Part shown: in pieces, positions 17,342 to 26,488 of the stretch | How the letters are laid out: every line of letters starts with the position of its first letter | How positions within the stretch are numbered: the stretch's first letter is position 1 | From: Chitinophagales bacterium | GTDB taxonomy: Bacteria > Bacteroidota > Bacteroidia > Chitinophagales > Chitinophagaceae | Length of the DNA stretch: 50,618 nucleotides | NCBI GenBank assembly: GCA_013297995.1 | Contig: JAAFJB010000018.1 | Coordinates: 1-50,618, forward strand | Direction of reading: 5' to 3' | Translations under genes and position numbers: made by a program | Notes under the pieces: generated by a model | The model's database searches: none | What the model saw: only the letters and a program-made list of their open reading frames with translations | Told to the model about the DNA's origin: nothing

Positions 17342-18142
17342 ATGGGTAGATTCTTAATATTTTTATTATCGGCTTCGCTGTTATTCTCTGCTTGCACTTC
17401 TAAGTTTTCTAAAATTATGAAGAGCAAAGATTATGAGTACAAACACAAGATGGCAGAGCAATATTATACCGATAAAAACTACACAGACGCATTAAAGCTT
17501 TTTGAAGATATTTTCCCTTATTTAAAAGGCTCCACAAAATATGAGGAGATATATTATAAATACGCTTACTGCTATTACTATACCAAAGACTATTTAAACG
17601 CTGAGAATATGTTTAAAAGCTTTGTGGAAAATTTCCCAGCAAGCTTAAAGAGTGCAGATTGTGAATATATGAGAGCGTACTGCTATTTTAAACAATCGCC
17701 CAAAGTTGAATTGGATCAAACCAATACCACCAAAACAATGGGGTTGATGCAAGCTTTTATTGGTACACATCCCAACTCACCTAAAATTCAAGATGCTACC
17801 AATATTATAGATCAATGTAGGGAAAAACTTGAACGAAAAGATTTTCTAAGTGCAGAACTCTATTATAATTTAGGATTTTATAAAGCAGCAGCCATTGCAT
17901 TTGGCAATGTGGCGGATAATTTTCCTGACTCAAAACAGTCCGATGAGTACAAGCTACTTATGATTAAATCGTACTTTAAATATGCTGAAATGAGCTATGA
18001 GGAAAAGCAACAAGAGCGATTTGAGAAAGTAGTAGCTGAATGCGGAGAATTCAATGATCGTTTCAATGAAAGTAAGTATCTTACCGAAGTTGCCAAGTAC
18101 AAAACACAAACCCTTAACATACTTAAAAACCGTAAAAAATGA
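17342..18142 (+). CDS. bamD: Outer-membrane assembly lipoprotein BamD
   Basis: 266 residues from the ATG at 17342 (MGRFLIFLL); an earlier TTG falls inside the promoter. The lipoprotein signal ends in LFSAC, with Cys18 as the lipidated residue. The rest is a run of TPR-like helical repeats, for example YYTDKNYTDALKLFEDIF and YYTKDYLNAENMFKSFVENF. BamD is the essential partner of BamA in inserting beta-barrel proteins into the outer membrane. Its stop overlaps the start of the omega-subunit gene by four bases (ATGA). Confidence 0.92.
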   Translation: MGRFLIFLLSASLLFSACTSKFSKIMKSKDYEYKHKMAEQYYTDKNYTDALKLFEDIFPYLKGSTKYEEIYYKYAYCYYYTKDYLNAENMFKSFVENFPASLKSADCEYMRAYCYFKQSPKVELDQTNTTKTMGLMQAFIGTHPNSPKIQDATNIIDQCREKLERKDFLSAELYYNLGFYKAAAIAFGNVADNFPDSKQSDEYKLLMIKSYFKYAEMSYEEKQQERFEKVVAECGEFNDRFNESKYLTEVAKYKTQTLNILKNRKK

Positions 18143-18483
18143 GTAAACTAAGAAGGCAAATAAGTGCCAATACTGCAAGTGTAGTTGAAACGAAAAGCCT
18201 GATTTCTATAAAAGAAAAAACGGGTAATTTGTATGAATCTATTGCTATTATTTCTCGTAGAGCCAACCAAATTAATATCACCATTAGAGAGGAACTACAT
18301 AATAAATTGGAGGAATTTGCCAGTCACACAGACAGCCTAGAGGAAATTCATGAAAATAAAGAGCAAATTGAAATTTCTAGAGCATATGAAAAAATGCCAA
18401 ACCCCGCAATACTAGCTACCCAAGAGTTTATGGAGGGCAAAATTTATCATAGAAGAAACAACGATACTGATTTGTTTAGATAA
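18139..18483 (+). CDS. rpoZ: RNA polymerase omega subunit (Bacteroidota Rpb6-like)
   Basis: 114 residues. The conserved core GNLYESIAIISRRANQINITI matches the omega/Rpb6 signature, followed by LEEFASHTDSLEEI and the YEKMPNPAILATQEFMEGKIY segment typical of the Bacteroidota version, which is longer than the E. coli omega. Omega helps fold the beta' subunit. The start overlaps the bamD stop by four bases, so translation is coupled. The bamD-omega-coaBC order is common in Bacteroidota as I recall it. A terminator follows before coaBC. Confidence 0.85.
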   Translation: MSKLRRQISANTASVVETKSLISIKEKTGNLYESIAIISRRANQINITIREELHNKLEEFASHTDSLEEIHENKEQIEISRAYEKMPNPAILATQEFMEGKIYHRRNNDTDLFR

Positions 18484-18571
18484 ATGGGAAACTGCTTTAT
18501 TGCCTATCAATAGGATGAAGCTTGCTTTTGAAATAACTCATACAACCTCTAATTTTGTTAAAATGATTTGG

Positions 18572-18598
18572 AACGACAGTATTATACTGTCGTTTTTT
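18572..18598 (+). terminator. Intrinsic terminator between omega gene and coaBC
   Basis: A perfect 9-bp stem (18572-18580 with 18586-18594), a 5-base loop ATTAT, and a run of six T (18593-18598). It ends 27 bp before the coaBC ATG, and TACTTTG at 18601-18607 just after it may be the coaBC promoter. Confidence 0.88.
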
Positions 18599-18624
18599 GT
18601 TACTTTGAACCCTCATTCTGTATT

Positions 18625-19821
18625 ATGTTAGCATCTAAAAAAATACTGATTGGTATTACTGGCAGTATAGCTGCGTATAAAACTATATTACTGGTACGTT
18701 TATTAATGAAAGCAGGTGCTGAAGTAAAAGTAGTGATAACGCCAGCTGCTAAAGCTTTTGTTTCCCCATTAGTGCTAAGTACACTTTCAAAACATAATGT
18801 ATATGCGGATCTGGTTGAATCCGATCAGTGGGCTAATCACGTTGAATTGGGGCGTTGGGCAGATCTATTTATTATTGCTCCCCTGAGTTGTAATACCTTG
18901 GCTAAAATGGCCAATGGATACTGTGATAATATGCTGCTGGCAGTGTATCTATCCGCAACTTGTGCCGTTGTAGTGGCACCAGCTATGGATGAAGATATGT
19001 GGCACCATGCTTCCACCCAAAAAAATCTAGCCACTTTATTATCATACGGTATTACAAGTATTCCGGTAGGTAATGGAGAACTGGCAAGCGGTTTATTTGG
19101 CGAAGGCAGAATGGCTGAGCCCGAGGAGATTTTGCAATTTTGCGAGGAGACTTTTTTTAGAGGCAAATCACTCACTGGGAAAAAAGTATTGGTTACTGCC
19201 GGGCCTACTTATGAGGCCATTGATCCTGTTCGATTTATTGGCAATTATTCCTCCGGAAAAATGGGTTTTGCCATTGCAGAAGCATTGTATATGGCAGGGG
19301 CAGACGTGCAGTTGATTACTGGGCCTTCGCATGAGCAATTACGCTACAAAGGCATAAAAATTTTACCCGTAATTTCTGCTGCGGAAATGTATGAAGCGGT
19401 GGCTCCATTGATGGAGCAAGTAGATATAGCCGTTTATTGCGCCGCAGTTGCTGACTTTACGCCTTCTATAAAACAGATAGAAAAAATTAAAAAAAATACG
19501 GATCACCTATTGCTTGAATTAGTGCCTACCATTGATATTTTAGCAATGGCTGGTGCGAAGAAAAAAAGCAATCAATATATTTTAGGATTTGCACTGGAAA
19601 CAGAAAATGAAAAAGAAAATGCTTTGGCAAAACTCAAGCGAAAGAATATAGATGCTATTGTACTTAATTCGCTCAGAACGGAAGGTGCGGGCTTTGGATA
19701 TGATACCAATGAGATTACTATTTTTTCTGCCAAGGGTATTGAAAAAACATTCCCTTTGCAGTTGAAAAAGTCAGTCGCTACCCAAATTGTTTCATTTATA
19801 ATTGATGAACTTCATGCATAA
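18625..19821 (+). CDS. coaBC: Bifunctional phosphopantothenoylcysteine decarboxylase/synthetase
   Basis: 398 residues from the ATG at 18625 (MLASKKILIGITGSIAAYK); the open frame upstream runs through the terminator and is not coding. The N-terminal flavoprotein half (CoaC) contains the active-site His in WANHVELGRWAD and APAMDEDMW; the C-terminal half (CoaB) has VTAGPTYEAIDPVRFIGNYS and CAAVADFTPSI. It makes 4'-phosphopantetheine in coenzyme A synthesis. The stop overlaps the start of the next gene (PorD-like). Confidence 0.95.
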   Translation: MLASKKILIGITGSIAAYKTILLVRLLMKAGAEVKVVITPAAKAFVSPLVLSTLSKHNVYADLVESDQWANHVELGRWADLFIIAPLSCNTLAKMANGYCDNMLLAVYLSATCAVVVAPAMDEDMWHHASTQKNLATLLSYGITSIPVGNGELASGLFGEGRMAEPEEILQFCEETFFRGKSLTGKKVLVTAGPTYEAIDPVRFIGNYSSGKMGFAIAEALYMAGADVQLITGPSHEQLRYKGIKILPVISAAEMYEAVAPLMEQVDIAVYCAAVADFTPSIKQIEKIKKNTDHLLLELVPTIDILAMAGAKKKSNQYILGFALETENEKENALAKLKRKNIDAIVLNSLRTEGAGFGYDTNEITIFSAKGIEKTFPLQLKKSVATQIVSFIIDELHA

Positions 19822-20737
19822 AATTCTTATCATTATTTTAATGTTATTTGGGTTTGTTTCTAAAAACCTATTTGCAGAAGAACTACAAGCAAAGGTAACG
19901 GTACTTGCTGCTAGGGTAAATACTACAGTAGATAGAAAAATATTTGCTACCCTTCAAACCCAGCTAAATAATTTAATGAATAATCGAAAGTGGGGTAATG
20001 ATGTTTTTAAGCAAAATGAAAAAATTCAATGCAGTTTTATTCTGAATATTGAAAGTATTATTGAGACGAATTTGTACAAAGCGTCTTTAACAATTCAAGC
20101 GGCCCGTCCTGTTTTTAATGCTTCTTACCAAGCTGCGTTGGTGAATTATGTAGACCAAGAAGTGGTGTTTAAATATGTTGAATTTCAGCCCATTGAGTTT
20201 AATGAAAATAGGGTACAAGGAACCGACGCTGGTGCAGCTAATTTAACGGCAATTTTTGCATTTTATGCATATACTATTTTAGGATTAGATTACGATTCAT
20301 TTGCCCCCAAAACAGGAGAAACCTTTTTTAGAAAAGCTCAAAATATTGTAAATAATGCGCCAGAAGGTAAAAGTATTGCTGGATGGCGAGTTTTTGACGG
20401 ATTGAGAAATAGGTATTGGCTGAATGAAAATATGATCAACTCTCGCTATAATATTTTGCACGATATTATTTACACCTACTATAGAGCTGGCCTGGATAAA
20501 ATGATTGAGAATGAAAATGAGGCAAGAAGTAATATGTTACAGGCATTAACCCAGTTAAATGCCTTCAACAGGGAAAATCCAAATACTATGATGCTTCAGT
20601 TTTTTATGCAGGGTAAATCAATTGAATTGATTGGGGTTTTTAAAAAGGGATCAATAGACGAAAAGTCTAAGGTCACGGAAATTTTAGCAGTGCTTGATGT
20701 GGTTAATGCTTCAAAATACAAACAAGAATTACAATGA
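19814..20737 (+). CDS. porD: DUF4835 family protein, PorD of the type IX secretion system
   Basis: 308 residues from the ATG at 19814; an ATG three codons earlier at 19805 is also possible. Signal peptide MHKILIIILMLFGFVSKNLFA, then the family pattern: an N-terminal ELQAKVTV.. segment, DNA-independent helical core with FAFYAYTILGLDYDSF and SIAGWRVFDGLRNRYWL, as in DUF4835/PorD proteins. In Porphyromonas gingivalis PorD is a periplasmic or envelope-associated T9SS accessory factor. The 8-base overlap with coaBC and the 4-base overlap with the next gene make a tightly coupled operon. Confidence 0.82.
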   Translation: MHKILIIILMLFGFVSKNLFAEELQAKVTVLAARVNTTVDRKIFATLQTQLNNLMNNRKWGNDVFKQNEKIQCSFILNIESIIETNLYKASLTIQAARPVFNASYQAALVNYVDQEVVFKYVEFQPIEFNENRVQGTDAGAANLTAIFAFYAYTILGLDYDSFAPKTGETFFRKAQNIVNNAPEGKSIAGWRVFDGLRNRYWLNENMINSRYNILHDIIYTYYRAGLDKMIENENEARSNMLQALTQLNAFNRENPNTMMLQFFMQGKSIELIGVFKKGSIDEKSKVTEILAVLDVVNASKYKQELQ

Positions 20738-21096
20738 AGTATTTAAAAGGGGTTCTTTTTTTATGGATGAGCATATCATGTGGTAGGAAAAAAATTCCCT
20801 CTGATGTGCTTCCTATTGATCAAATGAAATTGGTGGTATGGGATATGATGAAGATGGATGAATATTATATAAGAATCACGCTAAGAGATACCTTGCACCA
20901 GTTAAACCAAGAGCAATTTAAACTGTATAGTAAAGTATTTGGTGCCTATAATATTACCAAACAACAATTTTATTCAAGTTACGATTATTATCAAAGTAAT
21001 CCAGTTGCTTTTAAAACACTTATTGATTCAATAGATGCTGTTGCAAGTAGACAAAAAACAGTAGGATACAATAAAAAATATTCAAATTCAAAATGA
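20734..21096 (+). CDS. DUF4296 family lipoprotein
   Basis: 120 residues. A short lipoprotein signal ends in MSISC, with Cys16 as the likely lipidated residue. The body has [20 protein letters not shown] and [19 protein letters not shown], the pattern of the DUF4296 family, found mainly in Bacteroidota and of unknown function. It starts in a 4-base overlap with porD and ends in a 4-base overlap with the CoA-transferase A subunit, so it is translated with them. Confidence 0.78.
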   Translation: MKYLKGVLFLWMSISCGRKKIPSDVLPIDQMKLVVWDMMKMDEYYIRITLRDTLHQLNQEQFKLYSKVFGAYNITKQQFYSSYDYYQSNPVAFKTLIDSIDAVASRQKTVGYNKKYSNSK

Positions 21097-21794
21097 ATAA
21101 GGTTTATAATAATGCATTGTGTGCAACCCTCGACATTCAAGATGGAGCTACTATTATGGTAGGAGGCTTCGGATTAAATGGCATTCCCGAAAACTGTATA
21201 GCTGCATTGGTAAAGCATGGGGTAAAAGGGTTGACCTGTATTTCAAACAATGCGGGGGTAGACGATTTTGGCTTGGGCTTATTGCTAATTACTAAGCAGA
21301 TTAAAAAAATGATTAGTAGTTATGTTGGGGAAAATGCTGTTTTTGAAAAACAATTGTTGAATGGTGAATTGGAAGTTGATTTGATACCTCAAGGTACTTT
21401 AGCTACCAGCATTCAAATGGGGGGTATGGGTATTCCAGCTTATTTTACACCCGCTGGTTATGGTACTGAAATAGCTGTAGGAAAAGAAGTGCGCGAGTTT
21501 AATGGTAAAATGTATTTAATGGAAAAAGCCCTGCAAGCAGATTTTACGCTTGTAAAAGCTTGGAAGGGCGATAAAGCAGGCAATTTGGTATTTCGTAAAA
21601 CCACCAGAAATTTTTCTACCTCAATGGCAAAAGCTGGTACCATTACCATTGCAGAAGTAGAAGAACTTTTAGAGCCAGGTATGATTGATCCTGATGATGT
21701 ACACGTTGCTGGTGTGTATGTTCACCGAATATTTCAAGGTAGCAATTATGAAAAAAGAATTGAGCGGAGAACGGTGTGTATGGATAAACCTTAA
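21093..21794 (+). CDS. scoA: 3-oxoacid CoA-transferase subunit A
   Basis: 233 residues, full length. Motifs: [19 protein letters not shown] at the CoA-binding N-terminus, [15 protein letters not shown], and the C-terminal [19 protein letters not shown]. With subunit B it moves CoA from succinyl-CoA to acetoacetate, feeding ketone bodies into central metabolism. It is translationally coupled to the DUF4296 gene by ATGA overlap. The B subunit follows 42 bp later. Confidence 0.93.
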   Translation: MNKVYNNALCATLDIQDGATIMVGGFGLNGIPENCIAALVKHGVKGLTCISNNAGVDDFGLGLLLITKQIKKMISSYVGENAVFEKQLLNGELEVDLIPQGTLATSIQMGGMGIPAYFTPAGYGTEIAVGKEVREFNGKMYLMEKALQADFTLVKAWKGDKAGNLVFRKTTRNFSTSMAKAGTITIAEVEELLEPGMIDPDDVHVAGVYVHRIFQGSNYEKRIERRTVCMDKP

Positions 21795-21836
21795 GCGCTG
21801 GATGATAAGGAAAATTTCATTCAAAAAAATAGTAGC

Positions 21837-22490
21837 ATGCTGGATAAATTTGGAATTGCAAAAAGGATTGCACAGGAGCTTCAAGATGGCATGTATGTTA
21901 ATCTTGGAATTGGCATCCCTACGCTGGTGGCAAATTATATTCCCAAAGGAATCTCTGTTATTTTTCAAAGTGAGAATGGAATGTTAGGAATGGGCCCTTA
22001 TCCCGAAGAAAGTTTGATTGACGCTGATTTGATTAATGCAGGAAAAGAAACGGTTACCTTAATTCCAGGAGGTGCTTTTTTTGACAGTGCTGAAAGTTTT
22101 GGAATGATTAGGGCTGGAAAAATTGATTTGACGGTATTGGGAGCCATGGAAGTAAGTGAAACGGGAGATATTGCCAATTGGAAAATTCCGGGTAAAATGG
22201 TCAAGGGCATGGGTGGTGCAATGGACTTAGTGGCTGGTGCAAAAAATATTATTGTGGCCATGATGCATACCAATCCAAAAGGAGAGAGTAAATTATTATC
22301 GTCTTGTTCTTTACCTTTAACCGGAATTGGATGTGTAAAGAAAGTAGTTACTGATTTGGCTGTTATTGACCTTACTCCAAATGGATTCCTTTTAATAGAG
22401 CGTGCGCCTGGTGTAAGTGTTGAGACTATAGTAGCAATGACTGCTGCTAAATTGCAAATACCTGATTATGTACCTGAAATGCGTCTATAA
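21837..22490 (+). CDS. scoB: 3-oxoacid CoA-transferase subunit B
   Basis: 217 residues. The catalytic Glu that forms the glutamyl-CoA thioester is E46 in [13 protein letters not shown]. Other signatures are [19 protein letters not shown] and [15 protein letters not shown]. It completes the heterodimeric SCOT-type enzyme with scoA. No terminator separates it from the peroxiredoxin gene, 44 bp downstream, so they may be co-transcribed. Confidence 0.94.
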   Translation: MLDKFGIAKRIAQELQDGMYVNLGIGIPTLVANYIPKGISVIFQSENGMLGMGPYPEESLIDADLINAGKETVTLIPGGAFFDSAESFGMIRAGKIDLTVLGAMEVSETGDIANWKIPGKMVKGMGGAMDLVAGAKNIIVAMMHTNPKGESKLLSSCSLPLTGIGCVKKVVTDLAVIDLTPNGFLLIERAPGVSVETIVAMTAAKLQIPDYVPEMRL

Positions 22491-22534
22491 AAAATTGTTC
22501 TTTTGTTTTTTATTTTAAATTAAATATACCTTTT

Positions 22535-23005
22535 ATGAGTATTCAAGTTGGCCAACAAGCCCCCGATTTTGCACTGTTTAATACAGCCAAACAAAAAGTA
22601 ACTTTGTCTGAGCAACAAGGCAAACCCGTAGTAATCTTATTCTTTCCCCTAGCTTTTACTGGGGTTTGTACTGCGGAACTTTGTAATGTTCGCGACAATA
22701 TTGCGCTCTACAATAATACCAATGCACAGGTATTTGGTATTTCTGTTGATTCTTTGTTTACGCTGGAAAAGTTCAGCAATGAACAAAATCTTAATTTTCC
22801 TTTACTCAGTGATTTTAATAAAGACGCTGCAAAAGCATTTGGGGTGCTTTATGAAGTGTTTCCCGCGTTTGAAATGATGGGTGTAAGCAAACGTGCTGCG
22901 TTTGTGGTTGATAAAAATGGAGTGGTTCAATATGCCGAAGTTTGTGCCACGCCGGGCGACTTACCCAATTTTGTAGCTATTCAAGAAACCCTTGCTGGTT
23001 TGTAA
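22535..23005 (+). CDS. Peroxiredoxin, BCP/AhpE-like
   Basis: 156 residues with a thioredoxin fold. The peroxidatic Cys is C45 in FPLAFTGVCTAELC, with Pro and Thr of the PxxxTxxC motif. A second Cys, C50, is five residues later, as in BCP-type enzymes, and could resolve the sulfenic acid in cis. The protein has no signal peptide, so it acts in the cytosol to reduce peroxides. AhpE-type one-Cys chemistry is the alternative. A long hairpin follows. Confidence 0.88.
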   Translation: MSIQVGQQAPDFALFNTAKQKVTLSEQQGKPVVILFFPLAFTGVCTAELCNVRDNIALYNNTNAQVFGISVDSLFTLEKFSNEQNLNFPLLSDFNKDAAKAFGVLYEVFPAFEMMGVSKRAAFVVDKNGVVQYAEVCATPGDLPNFVAIQETLAGL

Positions 23006-23019
23006 TTTATTTATGCTGG

Positions 23020-23064
23020 CTGGGAAGCTGCCCCCTTTTTAATGGGGGGCAGCTTCCCAGTTTT
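23020..23064 (+). terminator. Strong terminator-like hairpin after the peroxiredoxin gene
   Basis: A perfect 16-bp stem (23020-23035 with 23045-23060), loop of about nine bases, followed by TTTT. The T run is short for such a strong stem, so it may also protect the 3' end of the mRNA. Confidence 0.8.
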
Positions 23065-23109
23065 GGAAAATATGTTCCATTTCGTTAGCTTTAGCCTATA
23101 ATTAGCTAC

Positions 23110-23466
23110 ATGAAGCGGGCTATAATCCTTTTTTTATTTTTTATGGTTATTATTGGCGAAAGTTTTATTGCCGATGATCATAGCTATTCAACTATAAATA
23201 ACAGTGGTAGCCTACATAAAATTGAGCGATTTTATCCCAACCCTGCAATCCAATATATTCGGTTTGATTTTAGTGAATCGGTTGATAAGTACAATGTGTT
23301 AGAAGTATATAATTTTATGGGTCGGAAAATGAGTAGTGTTCAAGTTTTTTCAAGAAAACTTACTATTTATTTTGACGATAATTTTACCCGTGGGTTATAT
23401 ATATTTCAACTCCGTGATAGAAGTGGTAGAATTATTGAGTCGGGCAAATTCCAAGTGATTCAATAA
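23110..23466 (+). CDS. Small protein consisting of a signal peptide and a T9SS type A sorting domain
   Basis: 118 residues. After a signal peptide ([21 protein letters not shown]) and about 18 linker residues, almost everything left is a C-terminal sorting domain of the Por secretion type: [14 protein letters not shown], then [11 protein letters not shown], then [20 protein letters not shown]. Such domains normally end large cargo proteins and are cut off at the cell surface. Here there is no cargo module. It may be a remnant, or a real small substrate. Its stop codon is directly next to the convergent rlmI stop. Confidence 0.75.
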   Translation: MKRAIILFLFFMVIIGESFIADDHSYSTINNSGSLHKIERFYPNPAIQYIRFDFSESVDKYNVLEVYNFMGRKMSSVQVFSRKLTIYFDDNFTRGLYIFQLRDRSGRIIESGKFQVIQ

Positions 23467-24642
23467 CTAGGTTCCCGTTACTTCTACAATTAAAAATTTT
23501 AAGTAGTTGGTATTGTCAATACCTCTGATAGTTGGATGATCTGGTGATTGACTTTGATATACTACCTGCCTTAATTTTTTATGGGCGTCTTTTGCAGCCG
23601 CTTCAATGGCTGATAAAAATAAATCGGGAGACACCAGATTGGTGCAACTTGAAGTAACCAGAAATCCCCCATTTCTAATTAATTTCATTCCCCTTAAATT
23701 AATTTCTTTATAGCCCGTCAACGCATTTTCTATATTGCCCCTGCTCTTGGTAAACGCAGGCGGATCAAGCATTACCACATCATATTTAGGGCCTTGTTTG
23801 CCCCATTCCTTCAACACATCAAACGCATTCATTGCTTCAAACTTACAAATATGATCTAGCTTATTCAGCACAGCATTTTTATTGGCCTGTAGAACGGCTT
23901 GTTCTGAAATGTCAATTCCTAAAACTGTCTTAGCTCCATAATGCGCAGCGTGTATTTCAAAAGTGCCTGTGTAGGTAAATGCGCCCAAAACGTCGGCGTC
24001 TTTTACAATATTTTTAATGGCAGTTCTGTTATGTTGTTGGTCAAGAAAATAACCGGTTTTCTGCCCGTTGGCAATATCAACATAAAATTGCAATCCATTT
24101 TCTTTAATTATAATATTGGTATCAAATGGAGTGGATAGAAATCCTTTTTGTTGCTCTAGTCCCTCGAGACTTCTAACAGGTACATCGTTGCGCTCATAAA
24201 TTCCTTTGGGTTTAAAAATTTCGTTTAGCGCATCCACAATAGCAGGCTTCCATTTGTCAATTCCTAATGAAAGCGTTTGGATTACAAAATAGTCGCCAAA
24301 CTTATCAATAATCAATGCTGGTAAGTAGTCTGATTCTCCAAAAATCAATCGGCAATTCTCTGTGTACCCCAATTTTTTCCTGTAATTCCAGGCACCAAGT
24401 ATTCGGTTGAAAAAAAATTTTTCATCGATGGGTATGGCTTTTCGTGAGAGTAAACGGACTAAAATTTGCGATTTAGGGTTGATATAGCCTAGCCCTGTGA
24501 GTTTTCCATCCGAATAATGAATTTCAACAATATCACCAGCTTCTGGTTGGCCAGCAACCCGATCTACTTCATTGGCATATATCCAAGGGTGTCCATTGGC
24601 AATTCTTGGCGCGATATTTTTTTTGAGGTATACCTTAATCAT
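23467..24642 (-). CDS. rlmI: Class I SAM-dependent rRNA methyltransferase, RlmI family
   Basis: 391 residues. A PUA domain spans about residues 1-75 (NGHPWIYANEVDRVAG), followed by a Rossmann methyltransferase with NGQKTGYFLDQ (192-202), AFTYTGTFEIHAAHYGA (SAM site) and the catalytic MLDPPAFTKSRG at 291-302. The family methylates cytosine-5 of 23S rRNA (C1962 in E. coli); the exact site here is inferred. It is transcribed away from grpE, with a 95-bp divergent promoter region between them. Confidence 0.88.
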   Translation of the reverse strand: MIKVYLKKNIAPRIANGHPWIYANEVDRVAGQPEAGDIVEIHYSDGKLTGLGYINPKSQILVRLLSRKAIPIDEKFFFNRILGAWNYRKKLGYTENCRLIFGESDYLPALIIDKFGDYFVIQTLSLGIDKWKPAIVDALNEIFKPKGIYERNDVPVRSLEGLEQQKGFLSTPFDTNIIIKENGLQFYVDIANGQKTGYFLDQQHNRTAIKNIVKDADVLGAFTYTGTFEIHAAHYGAKTVLGIDISEQAVLQANKNAVLNKLDHICKFEAMNAFDVLKEWGKQGPKYDVVMLDPPAFTKSRGNIENALTGYKEINLRGMKLIRNGGFLVTSSCTNLVSPDLFLSAIEAAAKDAHKKLRQVVYQSQSPDHPTIRGIDNTNYLKFLIVEVTGT

Positions 24643-24737
24643 GGTGCAAATATAGCTTGCTACTCAATCTGTCAATTTTTCCCTTTTCTTTGCGTGGCAA
24701 AATTATTGCCTCATAGTGATTTTAAATATAACCTATT

Positions 24738-25307
24738 ATGGAAGCGCAAGAAATGACGAATAACACAGAAACAACGGAAAAATCAGCAGTAATGGACAGT
24801 TATACTGACGAAAGTGCAGCCCAACCAACCAAAGTAGAGGAGCCCACGGTAGAAGTTTCCGTGGAGGCGCAGTTACAAACGGCCTTAGATGAGCAGAAAG
24901 ACAAATACCTTCGTCTAATGGCTGAATTTGATAATTTTAGAAGAAGAACGGCTAAGGAAAGACTCGATTTAATTCAAACTGCCGGTAAAGATGTAATTGT
25001 ATCGTTATTAGATGTATTAGATGATTGCGATAGGGCAGAGAAACAATTACAAAGTTCTGACGATATTGCCGTTCAAAAAGAGGGTATTCAGTTGGTATTT
25101 AATAAGCTCAGATCTGTAATGGTACAAAAAGGAGTAAAAGCTATGGAAACTGTGCATACTGATTTTGATGTAGAACTGCACGAAGCCATAACAGAAATAC
25201 CAGCACCAGTTGACGATTTGAAAGGTAAAGTAGTAGATGAAATAGTAAAAGGGTACTATTTAAATGATAAGTTAATTCGATTCGCTAAAGTTGTAGTAGG
25301 AAAATAA
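24738..25307 (+). CDS. grpE: Nucleotide exchange factor GrpE
   Basis: 189 residues. The N-terminal 55 residues are acidic and low-complexity. Then comes the coiled coil with [20 protein letters not shown], the GrpE signature, and the C-terminal beta domain ending in [17 protein letters not shown]. GrpE releases ADP from DnaK in the chaperone cycle. dnaJ starts 5 bp after its stop. dnaK itself is not in this window. Confidence 0.95.
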   Translation: MEAQEMTNNTETTEKSAVMDSYTDESAAQPTKVEEPTVEVSVEAQLQTALDEQKDKYLRLMAEFDNFRRRTAKERLDLIQTAGKDVIVSLLDVLDDCDRAEKQLQSSDDIAVQKEGIQLVFNKLRSVMVQKGVKAMETVHTDFDVELHEAITEIPAPVDDLKGKVVDEIVKGYYLNDKLIRFAKVVVGK

Positions 25308-25312
25308 AAATT

Positions 25313-26488
25313 ATGGCTAAAAGAGATTTTTACGAAATATTGGGAGTAGCTAAATCTTCCTCTGCTGATGAAATAAAAAAAGCATACCGCAAAGTTGCTA
25401 TGCAGTATCACCCAGATAGAAATCCAGGTGATAAATCTGCTGAAGATAAATTTAAAGAAGCCGCTGAAGCCTATGAAATTTTAAGCGATGCAGATAAAAA
25501 AGCAAAATACGACCGCTATGGTCACGCTGCATTTGGACCTGGTACCAGTGGCGGTGGTGGCCATTATGGCGGCGGTGCTGGTATGAATATGGATGATATA
25601 TTCAGTCAATTTGGGGATGTATTTGGCGATGATATGTTTGGAAGCTTTTTTGGAGGAGGAAGAAGTAGGGGTGGAGGTGGAGGTAGAGCTAGGGGGCAAC
25701 GAGGCAGTAATCTTCGTATAAAATTAAAATTAAACTATGAAGAAATTGCCAAGGGCGTAACTAAAAATGTGAAGGTAAAAAAACATGTTAGTTGCAATAC
25801 TTGTGGAGGTAATGGGGCAAAGGACAAAAATAGTATGCAGACTTGCGGTACTTGCGGCGGTAGCGGCCAAGTTAGAAAAGTAACCAGTACATTTTTGGGT
25901 CAGATGCAAACGGTTGTAACATGTTCTACTTGTAATGGGGAAGGAACTACTGTTACCGCCAAATGCAGTACTTGCAAAGGCGAAGGAAGGGCATATGGCG
26001 AAGAAACCATCAGTATTGATATTCCAGCAGGTGTGCAAGACGGTATGCAATTAAGCATGGGCGGAAAAGGCAACGCAGGCGAAAGAGGTGGTGCGCCGGG
26101 CGACCTAATCATTCAGATTGAAGAAGAAACGCACGAAGAATTGTATAGGGATGGGCTGAATGTGGTATATGATTTACATATATCTTTTCCCGATGCTGTA
26201 TTTGGAACACAAATAGAAGTTCCAACGATTGATGGAAGGGCTAAAATTAAAATTCCGGCAGGAACCCATAGTGGTAAGATTTTTAGATTAAAAGGGAAAG
26301 GGTTTCCAGAAGTACAGGGATATAGCCGCGGAGACCAATTAATTAATATAAATATTTGGACGCCCCAGCACTTGAGTAATGAAGAGAGAGAAGCATTAGA
26401 AAAATTCAACAGCAGCAGTAATTTCAAACCCAATCCAGTAAAGGGGGAGAAGAGCTTTTTTGATAAGGTAAGAGAGGCGTTTAGTTAA
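25313..26488 (+). CDS. dnaJ: Chaperone protein DnaJ
   Basis: 391 residues, type I DnaJ. The J domain (1-70) has HPD at residues 33-35; a Gly-rich linker spans about 75-130; the zinc-binding region has four CxxCxGxG motifs at 161-168, 178-185, 204-211 and 218-225; the substrate-binding C-terminal domain follows. DnaJ delivers clients to DnaK and triggers its ATPase. It is translated together with grpE, and its 3' end overlaps the convergent VWA gene by eight bases. Confidence 0.97.
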   Translation: MAKRDFYEILGVAKSSSADEIKKAYRKVAMQYHPDRNPGDKSAEDKFKEAAEAYEILSDADKKAKYDRYGHAAFGPGTSGGGGHYGGGAGMNMDDIFSQFGDVFGDDMFGSFFGGGRSRGGGGGRARGQRGSNLRIKLKLNYEEIAKGVTKNVKVKKHVSCNTCGGNGAKDKNSMQTCGTCGGSGQVRKVTSTFLGQMQTVVTCSTCNGEGTTVTAKCSTCKGEGRAYGEETISIDIPAGVQDGMQLSMGGKGNAGERGGAPGDLIIQIEEETHEELYRDGLNVVYDLHISFPDAVFGTQIEVPTIDGRAKIKIPAGTHSGKIFRLKGKGFPEVQGYSRGDQLININIWTPQHLSNEEREALEKFNSSSNFKPNPVKGEKSFFDKVREAFS

